DNA from: Pseudaminobacter sp040049255
GTDB lineage: Bacteria > Pseudomonadota > Alphaproteobacteria > Rhizobiales > Rhizobiaceae
DNA length: 64,000 nucleotides
Direction: 5' to 3'
Assembly: GCF_040049255.1 (NCBI RefSeq)
Contig: NZ_JBDZDR010000002.1
Coordinates: forward strand, 558,001-622,000
The translations under genes and the position numbers were made by a program. The notes beneath the pieces were generated by a model. It ran no database searches. It saw only the letters and a program-made list of their open reading frames with translations, and was not told where the DNA came from. Numbering within the stretch: the stretch's first letter is position 1; each line of letters starts with the position of its first letter. Shown here one piece after another: positions 25,949-35,385 of this stretch.

Positions 25949-28075
25949 CTAGCTCGGCTGGAGCAGCCTTTCCAGAAGCCGTTCCGCCGCCTCGGGAATG
26001 ACTGTGCCGGGCGGGAAGATTTCCGATGCGCCTGCCTTGAGAACGGCATCGTAATCCTGCGGCGGGATCACGCCGCCGGCCACGATCACAATGTCCTCGC
26101 GGCCGAGCCGCTTGAGCGCGTCTCGCAACTCGGGAATGAGTGTCAGATGCCCGGCTGCCAGCGAAGAGGCGCCGACAATGTGGACATCATTTTCGGCCGC
26201 GAGCTTGGCGATCTCCTCCGGCGTCTGGAACATGGCGCCGACGGTTACGTCGAAGCCGAGATCGGCGAAGGCGCTGGCGATCACCTTCTGGCCGCGATCG
26301 TGGCCGTCCTGACCCATCTTGGCGACGAGGATGCGCGGCTTGGAGCCGTGTTCCTTCTCGAAGGCTTCAACCAGTTGCTGGACGCGGTCGGCGGTGGCGT
26401 TTTCGCTCATCTCGGCGCGGTAGACGCCGGAGATCGTCTGGACGGTCGCAACGTGGCGGCCGAAGGTTTTTTCCAGCGCAAACGAGATTTCGCCGACAGT
26501 AGCCTTGGCGCGCGCGGCGCGGATCGCAAATTCGAGCAGGTTTTCATTGCTCTGCGCAGCCTTGGTCAGCGCGTCGAGCGCGCTTTCGACAGCGGCAACG
26601 TCGCGCGTGCCCTTGAGCTGCTGGAGCTTGGCGAGCTGGCGGGCGCGCACCTCGGCATTGTCGACCTTCAGGACGTCGACCTCGATGTCTTTTTCGGGCC
26701 GGAAGACGTTGACGCCGACCACCGCCTGCTCGCCGGAATCGATCCGCGCTTGCGTGCGGGCGGCGGCTTCCTCGATGCGCAGCTTGGGTATGCCCCTTTC
26801 GGTCGCGGCCGCCATACCGCCCAGATTCTCGACTTCCTCGATATGGGAGAGGGCGCGCGCTGCAAGGTCGTGCGTCAGCCGCTCGACATAGGTGGAGCCG
26901 CCCCACGGGTCGATGATGCGGGTCGTTCCTGACTCTTCCTGGAGCACCAGCTGCGTGTTGCGGGCGATGCGGGCCGAATGGTCGGTGGGCAGCGCCAGCG
27001 CCTCGTCGAAGGAATTGGTGTGCAGCGACTGGGTGTGACCCTGCGTCGCCGCCATCGCCTCGATCATCGTGCGCATGATGTTGTTGTAGGGATCCTGCGC
27101 GGTAAGCGACCAGCCGGAGGTCTGGCTGTGGGTGCGCAGCGACAGCGAGCGCGGGTCCTTAGGCACAAAATTCTTCTGCATCAGGCTTGCCCAGAGCAGC
27201 CGGGCGGCGCGCAGCTTGGCGACTTCCATGAAGAAGTTCATGCCGATGGCCCAGAAGAAGGAAAGGCGCGGCGCGAACTTGTCGATGTCGAGGCCGGCGG
27301 CCACGCCAGCGCGGGCATATTCGATGCCGTCGGCGATGGTGTAGGCGAGCTCCAGGTCCGCCGTCGCTCCGGCTTCCTGCATGTGATAGCCGGAGATCGA
27401 GATCGAGTTGAACTTCGGCATATGGTGCGAAGTGTAGGAGAAGATGTCGGAAATGATCCGCATCGACGGTTTGGGCGGGTAGATGTAGGTGTTGCGTACC
27501 ATGAACTCTTTCAGAATGTCGTTCTGAATGGTTCCTGCGAGATCCTTCTGCGCAACGCCCTGTTCTTCCGCTGCCACGATGTAGAGCGCCATGATCGGCA
27601 GCACCGCGCCGTTCATGGTCATCGACACGGTCATCTTGTCGAGCGGGATGCCGTCGAAAAGCTGGCGCATGTCGAGTATGGAATCGATCGCCACGCCGGC
27701 CATGCCGACGTCCCCCGCCACACGCGGATGGTCGCTATCATAGCCGCGGTGAGTGGGAAGGTCGAAGGCAACCGAAAGCCCCTTCTGGCCGGCAGCGAGA
27801 TTGCGCCGGTAGAAAGCGTTGGACTCCTCGGCCGTCGAGAAGCCGGCATATTGCCGGATCGTCCAGGGCTGCTGGACGTACATGGTCGGGTAGGGGCCGC
27901 GGATATAGGGCGCGATGCCCGGATAGGTGTCGAGATAGGGCAGGTCGGCGAGATCGTGCGCGCCGTAGCGGTGCTTTACGGCAATGCCTTCCGGCGTGTG
28001 CCAGATCTCGGCCTTGGCGCTCGCCTGTTCGGAACAGGGATCGGACCAGTCGAGCCGTGAAAAGTCGGGAATCAT
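25949..28075 (-). CDS. scpA: Methylmalonyl-CoA mutase, large (B12-binding) subunit
   Basis: Adenosylcobalamin-dependent isomerisation of methylmalonyl-CoA to succinyl-CoA, the last step of propionate, valine and odd-chain fatty acid use. At 708 aa it has the usual length. The catalytic barrel is followed by a C-terminal cobalamin-binding domain. The motif GQDGHDRGQ supplies the cobalt-ligand His (about residue 592) in DxHxxG. GGVIPPQDYDAVLKAG comes near the end. It overlaps the small-subunit gene by 4 nt. The usual chaperone gene meaB is not in this window. Confidence 0.95.
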   Translation of the reverse strand: MIPDFSRLDWSDPCSEQASAKAEIWHTPEGIAVKHRYGAHDLADLPYLDTYPGIAPYIRGPYPTMYVQQPWTIRQYAGFSTAEESNAFYRRNLAAGQKGLSVAFDLPTHRGYDSDHPRVAGDVGMAGVAIDSILDMRQLFDGIPLDKMTVSMTMNGAVLPIMALYIVAAEEQGVAQKDLAGTIQNDILKEFMVRNTYIYPPKPSMRIISDIFSYTSHHMPKFNSISISGYHMQEAGATADLELAYTIADGIEYARAGVAAGLDIDKFAPRLSFFWAIGMNFFMEVAKLRAARLLWASLMQKNFVPKDPRSLSLRTHSQTSGWSLTAQDPYNNIMRTMIEAMAATQGHTQSLHTNSFDEALALPTDHSARIARNTQLVLQEESGTTRIIDPWGGSTYVERLTHDLAARALSHIEEVENLGGMAAATERGIPKLRIEEAAARTQARIDSGEQAVVGVNVFRPEKDIEVDVLKVDNAEVRARQLAKLQQLKGTRDVAAVESALDALTKAAQSNENLLEFAIRAARAKATVGEISFALEKTFGRHVATVQTISGVYRAEMSENATADRVQQLVEAFEKEHGSKPRILVAKMGQDGHDRGQKVIASAFADLGFDVTVGAMFQTPEEIAKLAAENDVHIVGASSLAAGHLTLIPELRDALKRLGREDIVIVAGGVIPPQDYDAVLKAGASEIFPPGTVIPEAAERLLERLLQPS

Positions 28076-29514
28076 GCGTCAGCTCCGATCAGCTCGTCGA
28101 GCCGGGATGGCGGCAGGGGCTCGCAGAAAACGGTGCCGTCCGTCGGCGCCGGGTGGCGATCGGCAGCGAGGGTTGCCACCTCGGGCTCGACAGCCAGCGG
28201 GTAGATGGTGGTGCCGATCAACGTGTGCTTGCCGGCCTTGTATTCCGCCGCGCGACGGTCGCGCGCCTCTTGCACGCGCCGCTGGATGTGGCCTTCGGCA
28301 AGGCTGCGCAGCACGCCGCCTTCCGTCTCGATTTTCTGGAATTCGCGCCATGCGGCCTCGCAAAGCTCGGCCGTCAGCGCCTCGACGGCACCCGAGCCGG
28401 AAGCCGGATCGGCGACGAAGCCGAGGTGGCTTTCCCTGGCCATGATGAGCTGGGTGTTGCGGGCGACGCGCCGCGCGAAGGCATCGGGCAGGCCGTGGGC
28501 GATGGTGTGCGGCAGGATGGAGATCGAATCCGCACCGCCGGTGGCGGCGGCGAAGCCCGCAAGCGTGGTGCGCAGGATGTTCGTCTCGGGGTCCTTCAGC
28601 GTCATCATCCGATAGGAGGTCTCGGCGTGGATCGTGGCAGGTGAGGGGGCTATGGAACAGCTCTGCTGGACCCGGGCCCAGAGCTTACGCAACGCCCTGA
28701 TCTTGGCCATGGACAGAAACTGGTCCTGGTCGACGCTGAGCGAGAAGCCGATATGCGGGGCTGCATAGACGAGCGCCTGCCGGGCTTCCTCGAACAGCCG
28801 CAGATGCGCGACGGCGGATGCGAGCATCACGCCGAGTTCCTGCGCCTCAGTGGCGCCTGCATTGTGGAGCACTCGGCCATCGGCCTCCAGGAGCATGCCC
28901 GGAACGCCGAGCGCGAAGAAATGCGCCAGCGACTGCGGCATCGATGCCTGCAGGGCCTCGATGGACATGCGCAGCCGCCCGGTGCCGGCGAAGATTGCGG
29001 CCGGGTCGATGCCGAAGGAAAGGTTGAGCTTGGAAGGGTCGACGCGGCGCTTGGTGAGGATCGCCACCAGCCAGTCGGCCATGGCGCGGCTGGACGGGTG
29101 CACGTCGATGCGCAGATAGGTGCGGTTGAGCGCGACGTCCTCCAGAATCGTTTCAAGCACTTCGGCGCTGGCCGGCAGCCCGTAGCCGAAGGCGTTGGGT
29201 GCGCCTTCGAAGACCAGGGCAAGGCCGGTTGCGCCCTGGTCGATCTCCTCCTTGATCTGCATCCTGGCGCGCAGCGGATCGGTGTCGTCGATGCGCTGGG
29301 CCATGATCCATGGCGAATCGAGGTTTTGCCGGGCGAGGAATTCGGGCGTTGCCGCGCGCTCGTAGAGCGGCTCGATGCGAATGCCGTCATCGGTGTGCGA
29401 TACCAGCGTTTCCTCGAAGGAGGCGCCCGCCAGTGCCTTTTGCGCAAGGGCAATCCACTGGTCGCGGTCGCCCACGGCAAACTCGACATCGCTGAAGACG
29501 GTTCGCGTGTCCAT
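28072..29514 (-). CDS. mutA: Methylmalonyl-CoA mutase, small subunit
   Basis: A 480-aa partner of the large subunit. It keeps the mutase barrel (GRLRMSIEALQASMPQS, ETSYRMMTLKDPETNILRTT) but has no DxHxxG cobalamin motif, as is normal for the non-catalytic subunit. It therefore points to a heterodimeric mutase rather than a single-chain homodimer. ATG 29514 is preferred over TTG 29529. A GAGAGG site lies upstream and the stop overlaps the large-subunit start. Confidence 0.9.
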   Translation of the reverse strand: MDTRTVFSDVEFAVGDRDQWIALAQKALAGASFEETLVSHTDDGIRIEPLYERAATPEFLARQNLDSPWIMAQRIDDTDPLRARMQIKEEIDQGATGLALVFEGAPNAFGYGLPASAEVLETILEDVALNRTYLRIDVHPSSRAMADWLVAILTKRRVDPSKLNLSFGIDPAAIFAGTGRLRMSIEALQASMPQSLAHFFALGVPGMLLEADGRVLHNAGATEAQELGVMLASAVAHLRLFEEARQALVYAAPHIGFSLSVDQDQFLSMAKIRALRKLWARVQQSCSIAPSPATIHAETSYRMMTLKDPETNILRTTLAGFAAATGGADSISILPHTIAHGLPDAFARRVARNTQLIMARESHLGFVADPASGSGAVEALTAELCEAAWREFQKIETEGGVLRSLAEGHIQRRVQEARDRRAAEYKAGKHTLIGTTIYPLAVEPEVATLAADRHPAPTDGTVFCEPLPPSRLDELIGADA

Positions 29515-29783
29515 GCTCGTCCCTCTCAACCCGGCTGTCCGGGCTGGTTGAATCTACGGCCATAGCGTCGGCGCTGCAATGCAGCACAGGTTATGCAGCC
29601 GAACAACAGTGCGCAACCGACGATCGGTCTTCTCGCATGTTGGCGCGGAGTTGCGGAGGCGCGACGGCCAGCGTTTCGATTGTCGTTGTGGCGCTGCACC
29701 CCTGCAATTATACCTTTGAGCAGCCCTCAGGCCCTGCTGCCCCGGCGAGCCGATCGGCGCATTGCCGCAGACGAGAGGAAAAC

Positions 29784-31358
29784 ATGGCCCAGGAAGACAG
29801 CATTTTCATCGGCGCCAGCCGCAAGCCGGACGACAGCTACCAGCGGGCGGAGAAACTGCTGCTTAAATACGGAAACCGTCACGGCCTGATCACGGGCGCG
29901 ACGGGAACCGGCAAGACGGTAACGCTGCAGGTTCTGGCCGAGGGCTTTTCGAATGCAGGCGTGCCGGTGTTCTGTGCCGACATCAAGGGCGACCTCTCGG
30001 GCATAGCCGCGCCCGGGGAAGCGAAGGATTTTCTGCTCAAGCGCGCCGAGGCAGTGAAACTGGAACCCTATGAGTTCCATGAAACGCCGACGATCTTCTG
30101 GGACCTGTTCGGCGAACAGGGCCATCCCATTCGGGCGACGATCAGCGAGATGGGGCCGCTGCTGCTGTCGCGCCTGATGAACCTCACGGACGCGCAGGAA
30201 GGCGTCCTTAACATCGCATTCCGCATTGCCGACGAGGAGGGACTGCTGCTTCTTGACCTGAAGGACCTGCAGTCGATGCTGGCCCACATGGCCACCCGCT
30301 CGGTGGAGCTTTCGGCGCGCTACGGGAATGTCAATAAGGCGTCCGTCGGGGCGATCCAGCGCTCGCTGCTGGTGCTGGAGCAGCAGGGCGGCGCCAGTTT
30401 CTTCGGCGAGCCGGCGCTGCGAATCGCCGATCTCATGCGCACCTCGCGCGATGGCCGCGGTGCAGTGAATGTGCTGGCCGCCGACAGGCTGATGACCAAT
30501 CCGCGGCTCTATTCGACCTTGCTGCTGTGGCTGTTGTCGGAACTGTTCGAGGAGTTGCCCGAGGTCGGCGACCCGGAGAAGCCGCGGCTCGTGTTTTTCT
30601 TCGACGAGGCGCATCTCTTGTTCAACGAGGCGCCGAAGGCGCTGCTCGAACGTGTCGAGCAGGTGGTCCGGCTGATCCGCTCGAAGGGTGTGGGCGTATA
30701 CTTTGTGACGCAGAACCCACTCGACGTGCCCGAGACGGTACTGGCGCAACTGGGCAATCGCATCCAGCACGCACTGCGTGCCTATACGCCGCGCGAGACC
30801 AATGCGGTGAAGACCGCCGCCGATACGTTCCGGCCAAATCCCGATTTCAACACCTTCCAGGCGATCACCAGCCTGGGCACCGGCGAGGCGCTGGTTTCCA
30901 CGCTGGAGGAAAAGGGCATCCCGTCGATGGTGCAGCGGACGCTGATCCGGCCGCCTTCCTCGCGGATCGGGCCGCTGACGCCAGAGGAGCGGCAGCGCGT
31001 AATGAACGCAAGCCCTGTGGCGGGCCAGTACGACCAGATGATCGATCGCGAATCGGCGTTCGAGATGCTGCAGAAGCGGGCCGGGCAGGGCGGCGTGCAG
31101 GGTGATACGCAGAAGAACGGCGGCTGGACGCTGCCCGACTTTGGAAACGGCCCTGCGCCGACAGGCGGGCGCCAAAGCCAGCCGCGACCATCCAACCGTC
31201 AGACCGTGACGGAAGCGGCGATAAAGTCGGTGGTGCGCTCTGTCGGCTCAACCCTTGGCCGCGAACTGGTGCGCGGCATTCTCGGCGTGCTGAGAAAACA
31301 GGGGCGCTCGGAATTAATTGCCGAGTCGCAATCGAAACGCGACCCGGCAGACCGATGA
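29784..31358 (+). CDS. HerA/FtsK-like ATPase of the DUF853 (YjgR) family
   Basis: A 524-aa P-loop ATPase with Walker A GATGTGKT (residues 38-45), Walker B LVFFFDEAHLL, sensor-like YFVTQNPLDVPETVLAQLGNR and a C-terminal basic region. The family is widespread and often named helicase HerA-like, but its biological role is not established. ATG 29784, preceded by GAGAGGAAAA, is chosen over an upstream frame extension to 29637. It stands alone and converges with the L,D-transpeptidase gene. Confidence 0.85.
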   Translation: MAQEDSIFIGASRKPDDSYQRAEKLLLKYGNRHGLITGATGTGKTVTLQVLAEGFSNAGVPVFCADIKGDLSGIAAPGEAKDFLLKRAEAVKLEPYEFHETPTIFWDLFGEQGHPIRATISEMGPLLLSRLMNLTDAQEGVLNIAFRIADEEGLLLLDLKDLQSMLAHMATRSVELSARYGNVNKASVGAIQRSLLVLEQQGGASFFGEPALRIADLMRTSRDGRGAVNVLAADRLMTNPRLYSTLLLWLLSELFEELPEVGDPEKPRLVFFFDEAHLLFNEAPKALLERVEQVVRLIRSKGVGVYFVTQNPLDVPETVLAQLGNRIQHALRAYTPRETNAVKTAADTFRPNPDFNTFQAITSLGTGEALVSTLEEKGIPSMVQRTLIRPPSSRIGPLTPEERQRVMNASPVAGQYDQMIDRESAFEMLQKRAGQGGVQGDTQKNGGWTLPDFGNGPAPTGGRQSQPRPSNRQTVTEAAIKSVVRSVGSTLGRELVRGILGVLRKQGRSELIAESQSKRDPADR

Positions 31359-31376
31359 GAAACAGAGAAGGCGGGC

Positions 31377-32111
31377 TCAGGCCACGCCGACGCTGCCCGT
31401 TACCAGGATCGGCGTCTTGTTGGGGACGCGATCGTAAAGGTCGATGATGTCCTGGTTCATCAGGCGCACGCAGCCAGACGAAACCGACTTGCCGATGGAG
31501 AACCATTCCGGCGAGCCGTGCAGGCGGTAGAGCGTGTCCACGCCGTCCTTGAAGATGTAAAGCGCGCGGGCGCCGAGCGGATTGTTCAGGCCCGGCTGCA
31601 TGCCGCCGTTGCGGGCGCTGTATTTGGCCAGCTCCGGTTGGCGGCCGATCATTTCATCCGGCGGCGTCCAGGTCGGCCACTTGCGCTTCCACTGGACGAC
31701 GGCACGGCCCGACCATTCGAAGCCGGCGCGGCCGAGGCCGACGCCATAGCGCACCGCTTCGCCGCCTTCGCGGACGAGATAGAGATAGTGATTGGACGTG
31801 TCGATGACGATTGTGCCCGGCCGTTCGCCAGTCGGATCCTGAACGATCTGGCGCAGGAAGCGCTTGTCCATCTTCTTCAGCGGGATCGCGGGGATCTCGT
31901 AGCCCTCGTCAGTCACGGGGCCGTAGATGGTGGTGTAATCGCCAAATACGGGGTCGACGCTTACCTGCGGAGCTATCGGAGGGGGGCCTTCGGTATAGCT
32001 TGAGCGTGAGACGGTGCTGCAGGCCGACACTGCGAAAGAGGCGGCGCTGACGGCCGCGGCGCCAAGAAAGCCGCGACGGCTCAGGCGGGTGGAGGTAAGC
32101 GAATCAGTCAT
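31377..32111 (-). CDS. L,D-transpeptidase (YkuD domain), Tat-type lipoprotein
   Basis: Forms 3-3 peptidoglycan cross-links or attaches proteins to murein in the periplasm. The 244-aa product has a twin-arginine leader (SRRGFLGAAA) ending in a lipobox-like FAVSAC (C31). The C-terminal catalytic motif is HGSPEWFS...SSGCVRLMN, with His198 and Cys214. Rhizobiales use L,D-cross-links heavily, and several paralogues per genome are usual. The start at ATG 32111 gives the intact leader. Confidence 0.9.
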   Translation of the reverse strand: MTDSLTSTRLSRRGFLGAAAVSAASFAVSACSTVSRSSYTEGPPPIAPQVSVDPVFGDYTTIYGPVTDEGYEIPAIPLKKMDKRFLRQIVQDPTGERPGTIVIDTSNHYLYLVREGGEAVRYGVGLGRAGFEWSGRAVVQWKRKWPTWTPPDEMIGRQPELAKYSARNGGMQPGLNNPLGARALYIFKDGVDTLYRLHGSPEWFSIGKSVSSGCVRLMNQDIIDLYDRVPNKTPILVTGSVGVA

Positions 32112-32306
32112 GGATGCCCTTCAAATTCCAGATGTCGAAAGGGATATCCAACGACATCGCAAGAATGGGTGAACGCTGCACCAGCAGCGCGGTTTTCTCC
32201 CCTCATTGGATGGGTGGATAGGTGACTTTGAATCTGGCTTCAGGGTGAAGAAAGAAAGGCGACGATGTGACGGCGGGGTTGCTGTGGCTTTAGGGCCACA
32301 GGTGCG

Positions 32307-32975
32307 TCACGGGCGATTGTCGGACAGCAGGCCTTCCAGCGAAGGCAGAATGAGGCCGGGTTTCAGGTCCTGGTATTCGTCGGGTTGGCCCGTCCGGTTG
32401 ATCCAGACGGTGCGAAAGCCGAAGCGGGTGGCGCCGGCCACGTCCCAGCGGTTGGACGACTGGAATGAAATGGCATCCGGATAGAGGCGCCAGCCGGTGC
32501 TGACCATGTCGTAGACGGCCGGGTCGGTCTTGAACCGGCGCACTTCATCAACCGAGAAAACGTCGTCGAGCACCTGGTCGAGGGCAGCCGACCTGACCGC
32601 CGCTTCGAGCATGGCTGGGGAACCGTTCGACAATATGGCAATGCGCGCGCCTTCGGCCTTGAGCGCCTTGAGCACCGCCGGAACTTCCGGATAGCAATCG
32701 AGCTGCCAATAGGCATCGAGCAATTCCTGCCGCAAGGCGGGGTCGGCGGAGGGAACCTTGCGGAAAGCGAAGTCCAGCGCCTGCTCGGTCAATTGCCAGA
32801 AATCGAGATAGGACCCCATCAAGGTCCGCACCCAGGAATATTCGAGCTGTTTTGCCCGCCAGATCTCGGACAGCAACTGGCCGTCGGGGCCGATGGCGCC
32901 GGCATGGCGGCGTACTGCCGCATGCACGTCGAACAGCGTGCCATAGGCGTCGAAGACATAGGCTGGATGGCGCAT
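32307..32975 (-). CDS. (S)-2-haloacid dehalogenase, HAD type II
   Basis: A 222-aa HAD-superfamily hydrolase. The nucleophile Asp9 is in FDAYGTLFDVH. Motif II is ILSNGSP and the acidic motif is SSNRWDVAGATRFG. KQLEYSWVRTLM contains residues typical of L-2-haloacid dehalogenases, which release halide from 2-haloalkanoates. Many genomic members have untested substrates, so true dehalogenation is inferred from the type II motifs. It is divergent from the aminotransferase gene at 33119. Confidence 0.85.
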   Translation of the reverse strand: MRHPAYVFDAYGTLFDVHAAVRRHAGAIGPDGQLLSEIWRAKQLEYSWVRTLMGSYLDFWQLTEQALDFAFRKVPSADPALRQELLDAYWQLDCYPEVPAVLKALKAEGARIAILSNGSPAMLEAAVRSAALDQVLDDVFSVDEVRRFKTDPAVYDMVSTGWRLYPDAISFQSSNRWDVAGATRFGFRTVWINRTGQPDEYQDLKPGLILPSLEGLLSDNRP

Positions 32976-33118
32976 CGGTCCTCCCCTTCAGCCATGCAGG
33001 CAATCGACACTCACCCTATTGCGCCCGGCCGCTGGCATCAAACGTTTCCGTGGTGTCGCGGTTGACGGAGGCGGCCAAAGCGTCTTCCATGTCGGAACCT
33101 GAAGGGAGACGTCAGCTC

Positions 33119-33997
33119 ATGTCACTTTCAACGCCAGCTCAGACCAGGACCTGGACCTATGTGGACGGCGACTGGTACGAAGGTAACGTCGCCATCCTTG
33201 GCCCGCGCAGCCATGCCATGTGGCTGGGAACCAGCGTGTTTGACGGCGGGCGCTGGTTCGAGGGCGTCGCACCCGACATCGACCTGCATTCCCGGCGTGT
33301 CAACGCATCGGCGATTTCACTGGGTCTGAAGCCCACGATGACCGCCGATGAGATCATTGGCCTGACCTGGGATGGTCTGAAGAAGTTCGACAGCAACACG
33401 GCGGTCTATGTCCGTCCGATGTATTGGGCCGAGCATGGCGGCTATATGGGCGTGCCGGCCGACCCGGCTTCGACGCGCTTCTGCCTCTGCCTTTACGAAT
33501 CACCCATGCTGCCGCCCACCGGCTTTTCGCTGACGGTTTCGCCGTTCCGCCGGCCGACCATCGAAACCATGCCCACGAACGCCAAGGCCGGCTGCCTCTA
33601 TCCCAACAACGGTCGCGCCATCCTCGATGCCAAGATGCGCGGCTTCGACAACGCGCTGGTCCTGGACATGCTCGGCAACGTGGCCGAGACGGGATCCTCC
33701 AACATCTTCATGGTCAAGGACGGCCATATCTTCACGCCGGCGGCAAACGGGACCTTCCTTGCCGGCATCACCCGTTCGCGCACCATGTCGCTGCTTGCCG
33801 ACTACGGCTTCCAGACAACCGAGAAGACCTTGACCGTGCGCGATTTCATGCAGGCCGACGAGATATTCTCCACCGGTAATCACTCCAAGGTCGTGCCGGT
33901 GACGAAGATCGAGGACCGGACCATGCAGCCGGGACCGGTGGCCAAGAAGGCGCGTGAGCTTTATTGGGACTGGGCGCACTCGACACCCGTCGGTTGA
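33119..33997 (+). CDS. ilvE: Branched-chain amino acid aminotransferase, class IV
   Basis: A fold-type IV PLP aminotransferase of 292 aa, the last step in Leu, Ile and Val synthesis. AKAGCLYPNNGRA contains the PLP lysine region. VAETGSSNIFMVKDG contains the PLP-phosphate Glu and loop, and AANGTFLAGITRSR is a family motif. ATG 33119 with GGGAG upstream is chosen. An in-frame ATG at 33089 would add ten residues that include that ribosome site. Class IV enzymes also include D-amino-acid transaminases, so the name rests on overall similarity. Confidence 0.85.
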   Translation: MSLSTPAQTRTWTYVDGDWYEGNVAILGPRSHAMWLGTSVFDGGRWFEGVAPDIDLHSRRVNASAISLGLKPTMTADEIIGLTWDGLKKFDSNTAVYVRPMYWAEHGGYMGVPADPASTRFCLCLYESPMLPPTGFSLTVSPFRRPTIETMPTNAKAGCLYPNNGRAILDAKMRGFDNALVLDMLGNVAETGSSNIFMVKDGHIFTPAANGTFLAGITRSRTMSLLADYGFQTTEKTLTVRDFMQADEIFSTGNHSKVVPVTKIEDRTMQPGPVAKKARELYWDWAHSTPVG

Positions 33998-34180
33998 GAA
34001 CGGCTGTTTTCGACAGGCGCGGCTTTTTGCAGGAAACAAGCTGCCACTTTTCACAATGATGATCTAGAAGGAGCCGTATTATCGAACACGGGGTTGTTCG
34101 GATTCGTCTTCACCATATGTCTGTGCGTAACCGGACGCCGATAGACATCGCTCATAATTGCCAACGAGGGAGTATGACCA

Positions 34181-34777
34181 ATGGCTTTTGAACTGCCCGC
34201 TTTGCCCTACGACTACGAGGCCCTGCAGCCCTTCATGTCCAAGGAGACGCTTGAGTATCACCACGACAAGCACCACAAGGCCTATGTCGACAACGGCAAC
34301 AAGCTTGCCGCTGAAGCCGGCATGGAAAACCTGTCGCTGGAGGAAGTGGTCAAGCAGTCTTTCGGCAAGAACGCAGGCCTCTTCAACAACGCAGCCCAGC
34401 ACTACAACCACGTCCATTTCTGGAAGTGGATGAAGAAGGGCGGCGGCGGCAACAAGCTGCCGGCGGCGCTGCAGAAGGCATTCGACAGCGACCTGGGCGG
34501 CTATGACAAGTTCAAGGCCGACTTCATCAACGCCGGCGTGACGCAGTTCGGTTCGGGCTGGGCCTGGGTTTCCGTCAAGGACGGCAAGCTCGAAATCTCC
34601 AAGACCCCGAACGGCGAGAACCCGCTGGTGCACGGCGCGACCCCGATCCTCGGCGTCGACGTATGGGAGCACTCCTACTACATCGATTACCGCAACCTGC
34701 GCCCGAAGTACCTCGAGGCGTTCGTAGACAGCCTGATCAACTGGGACTACGTGCTCGAACTTTACGAAAAGGCCTGA
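34181..34777 (+). CDS. sodB: Superoxide dismutase, Fe type
   Basis: Cytoplasmic Fe/Mn superoxide dismutase of 198 aa. The metal ligands are H27 (EYHHDKHH), H77 (YNHVHFW), D160 and H164 (DVWEHSYY). The outer-sphere Gln sits in NNAAQ (Q73), the position seen in iron enzymes rather than the manganese-type position near residue 145, so Fe is favoured. No signal peptide. A strong terminator follows at 34793. Confidence 0.95.
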   Translation: MAFELPALPYDYEALQPFMSKETLEYHHDKHHKAYVDNGNKLAAEAGMENLSLEEVVKQSFGKNAGLFNNAAQHYNHVHFWKWMKKGGGGNKLPAALQKAFDSDLGGYDKFKADFINAGVTQFGSGWAWVSVKDGKLEISKTPNGENPLVHGATPILGVDVWEHSYYIDYRNLRPKYLEAFVDSLINWDYVLELYEKA

Positions 34778-34792
34778 GCCGTTTCGCTTCGG

Positions 34793-34821
34793 AAAACCCC
34801 GGCTCGGCCGGGGTTTTTCTT
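34793..34821 (+). terminator. Rho-independent terminator of sodB
   Basis: AAAACCCCGGC pairs with GCCGGGGTTTTT around TCG and is followed by CTTTT, 16 nt after the sodB stop. Confidence 0.9.
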
Positions 34822-34935
34822 TTCCGGCAAAGGGTTGTAACAGCCTGATAACGAAAGCGTGAAGAGCATGTCAGCACGTTTTCGTCCAGTTTGCCGCTGA
34901 GATTCCCGAACAGCCAAATCACCTGGAGGTCATCT

Positions 34936-35376
34936 ATGAGAAAACTCGTGCTCGCCGTTTCCATGCTCGCATTTGCCGGCACGGCGGCCATGGCCGATCC
35001 GATTGCCCAACGGCAGGAGATCATGAAGGCGAACGGCAAGGCGCTGAAGAGCATCGCCGCAATCGCCAAGGGCGAGCAGCCCTTCGACGCCGAGCTCGTG
35101 CTGGCCGCGCTGAAGACGCTGAACGAGGACGCGCAGAAGTTCGATGTCGCGGCACTTTTCCCGCAGGGCAGCGAAACGGGCGGCGATACGACGGCCTCGC
35201 CTAAGATCTGGGAAGACATGGCGGGCTTCCAGAAGGCGGTGGACAAGTTCAAGGCCGACACAGAAGCTGCCGTGGCGGCCGCGCCGGCAGACCTTGACGC
35301 CTTCAAGGCAGAGTTCGGCAAGGTTGCGCAGAATTGCGGCTCCTGCCACGAGACCTTCCGCATCAAGAAGGGCTAG
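34936..35376 (+). CDS. Cytochrome c' (class II cytochrome c)
   Basis: A 146-aa periplasmic protein with a Sec signal peptide (AFAGTAAMA, cleavage about residue 20) and a four-helix-bundle sequence. The single haem site CGSCHETFR lies at the very C-terminus (C134-H138), as in cytochromes c'. These bind NO or CO and may protect against nitrosative stress. ATG 34936 follows a GGAGG site. The gene is 9 nt before the dihaem cytochrome gene, so the two are co-transcribed. Confidence 0.92.
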   Translation: MRKLVLAVSMLAFAGTAAMADPIAQRQEIMKANGKALKSIAAIAKGEQPFDAELVLAALKTLNEDAQKFDVAALFPQGSETGGDTTASPKIWEDMAGFQKAVDKFKADTEAAVAAAPADLDAFKAEFGKVAQNCGSCHETFRIKKG

Positions 35377-35385
35377 CAGCGGCCG

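Noticed and set aside
28072..29514. Small mutase subunit as a decayed large subunit
   Set aside because: Absence of the cobalamin motif is normal for the beta subunit of heterodimeric methylmalonyl-CoA mutases, and the frame is intact.
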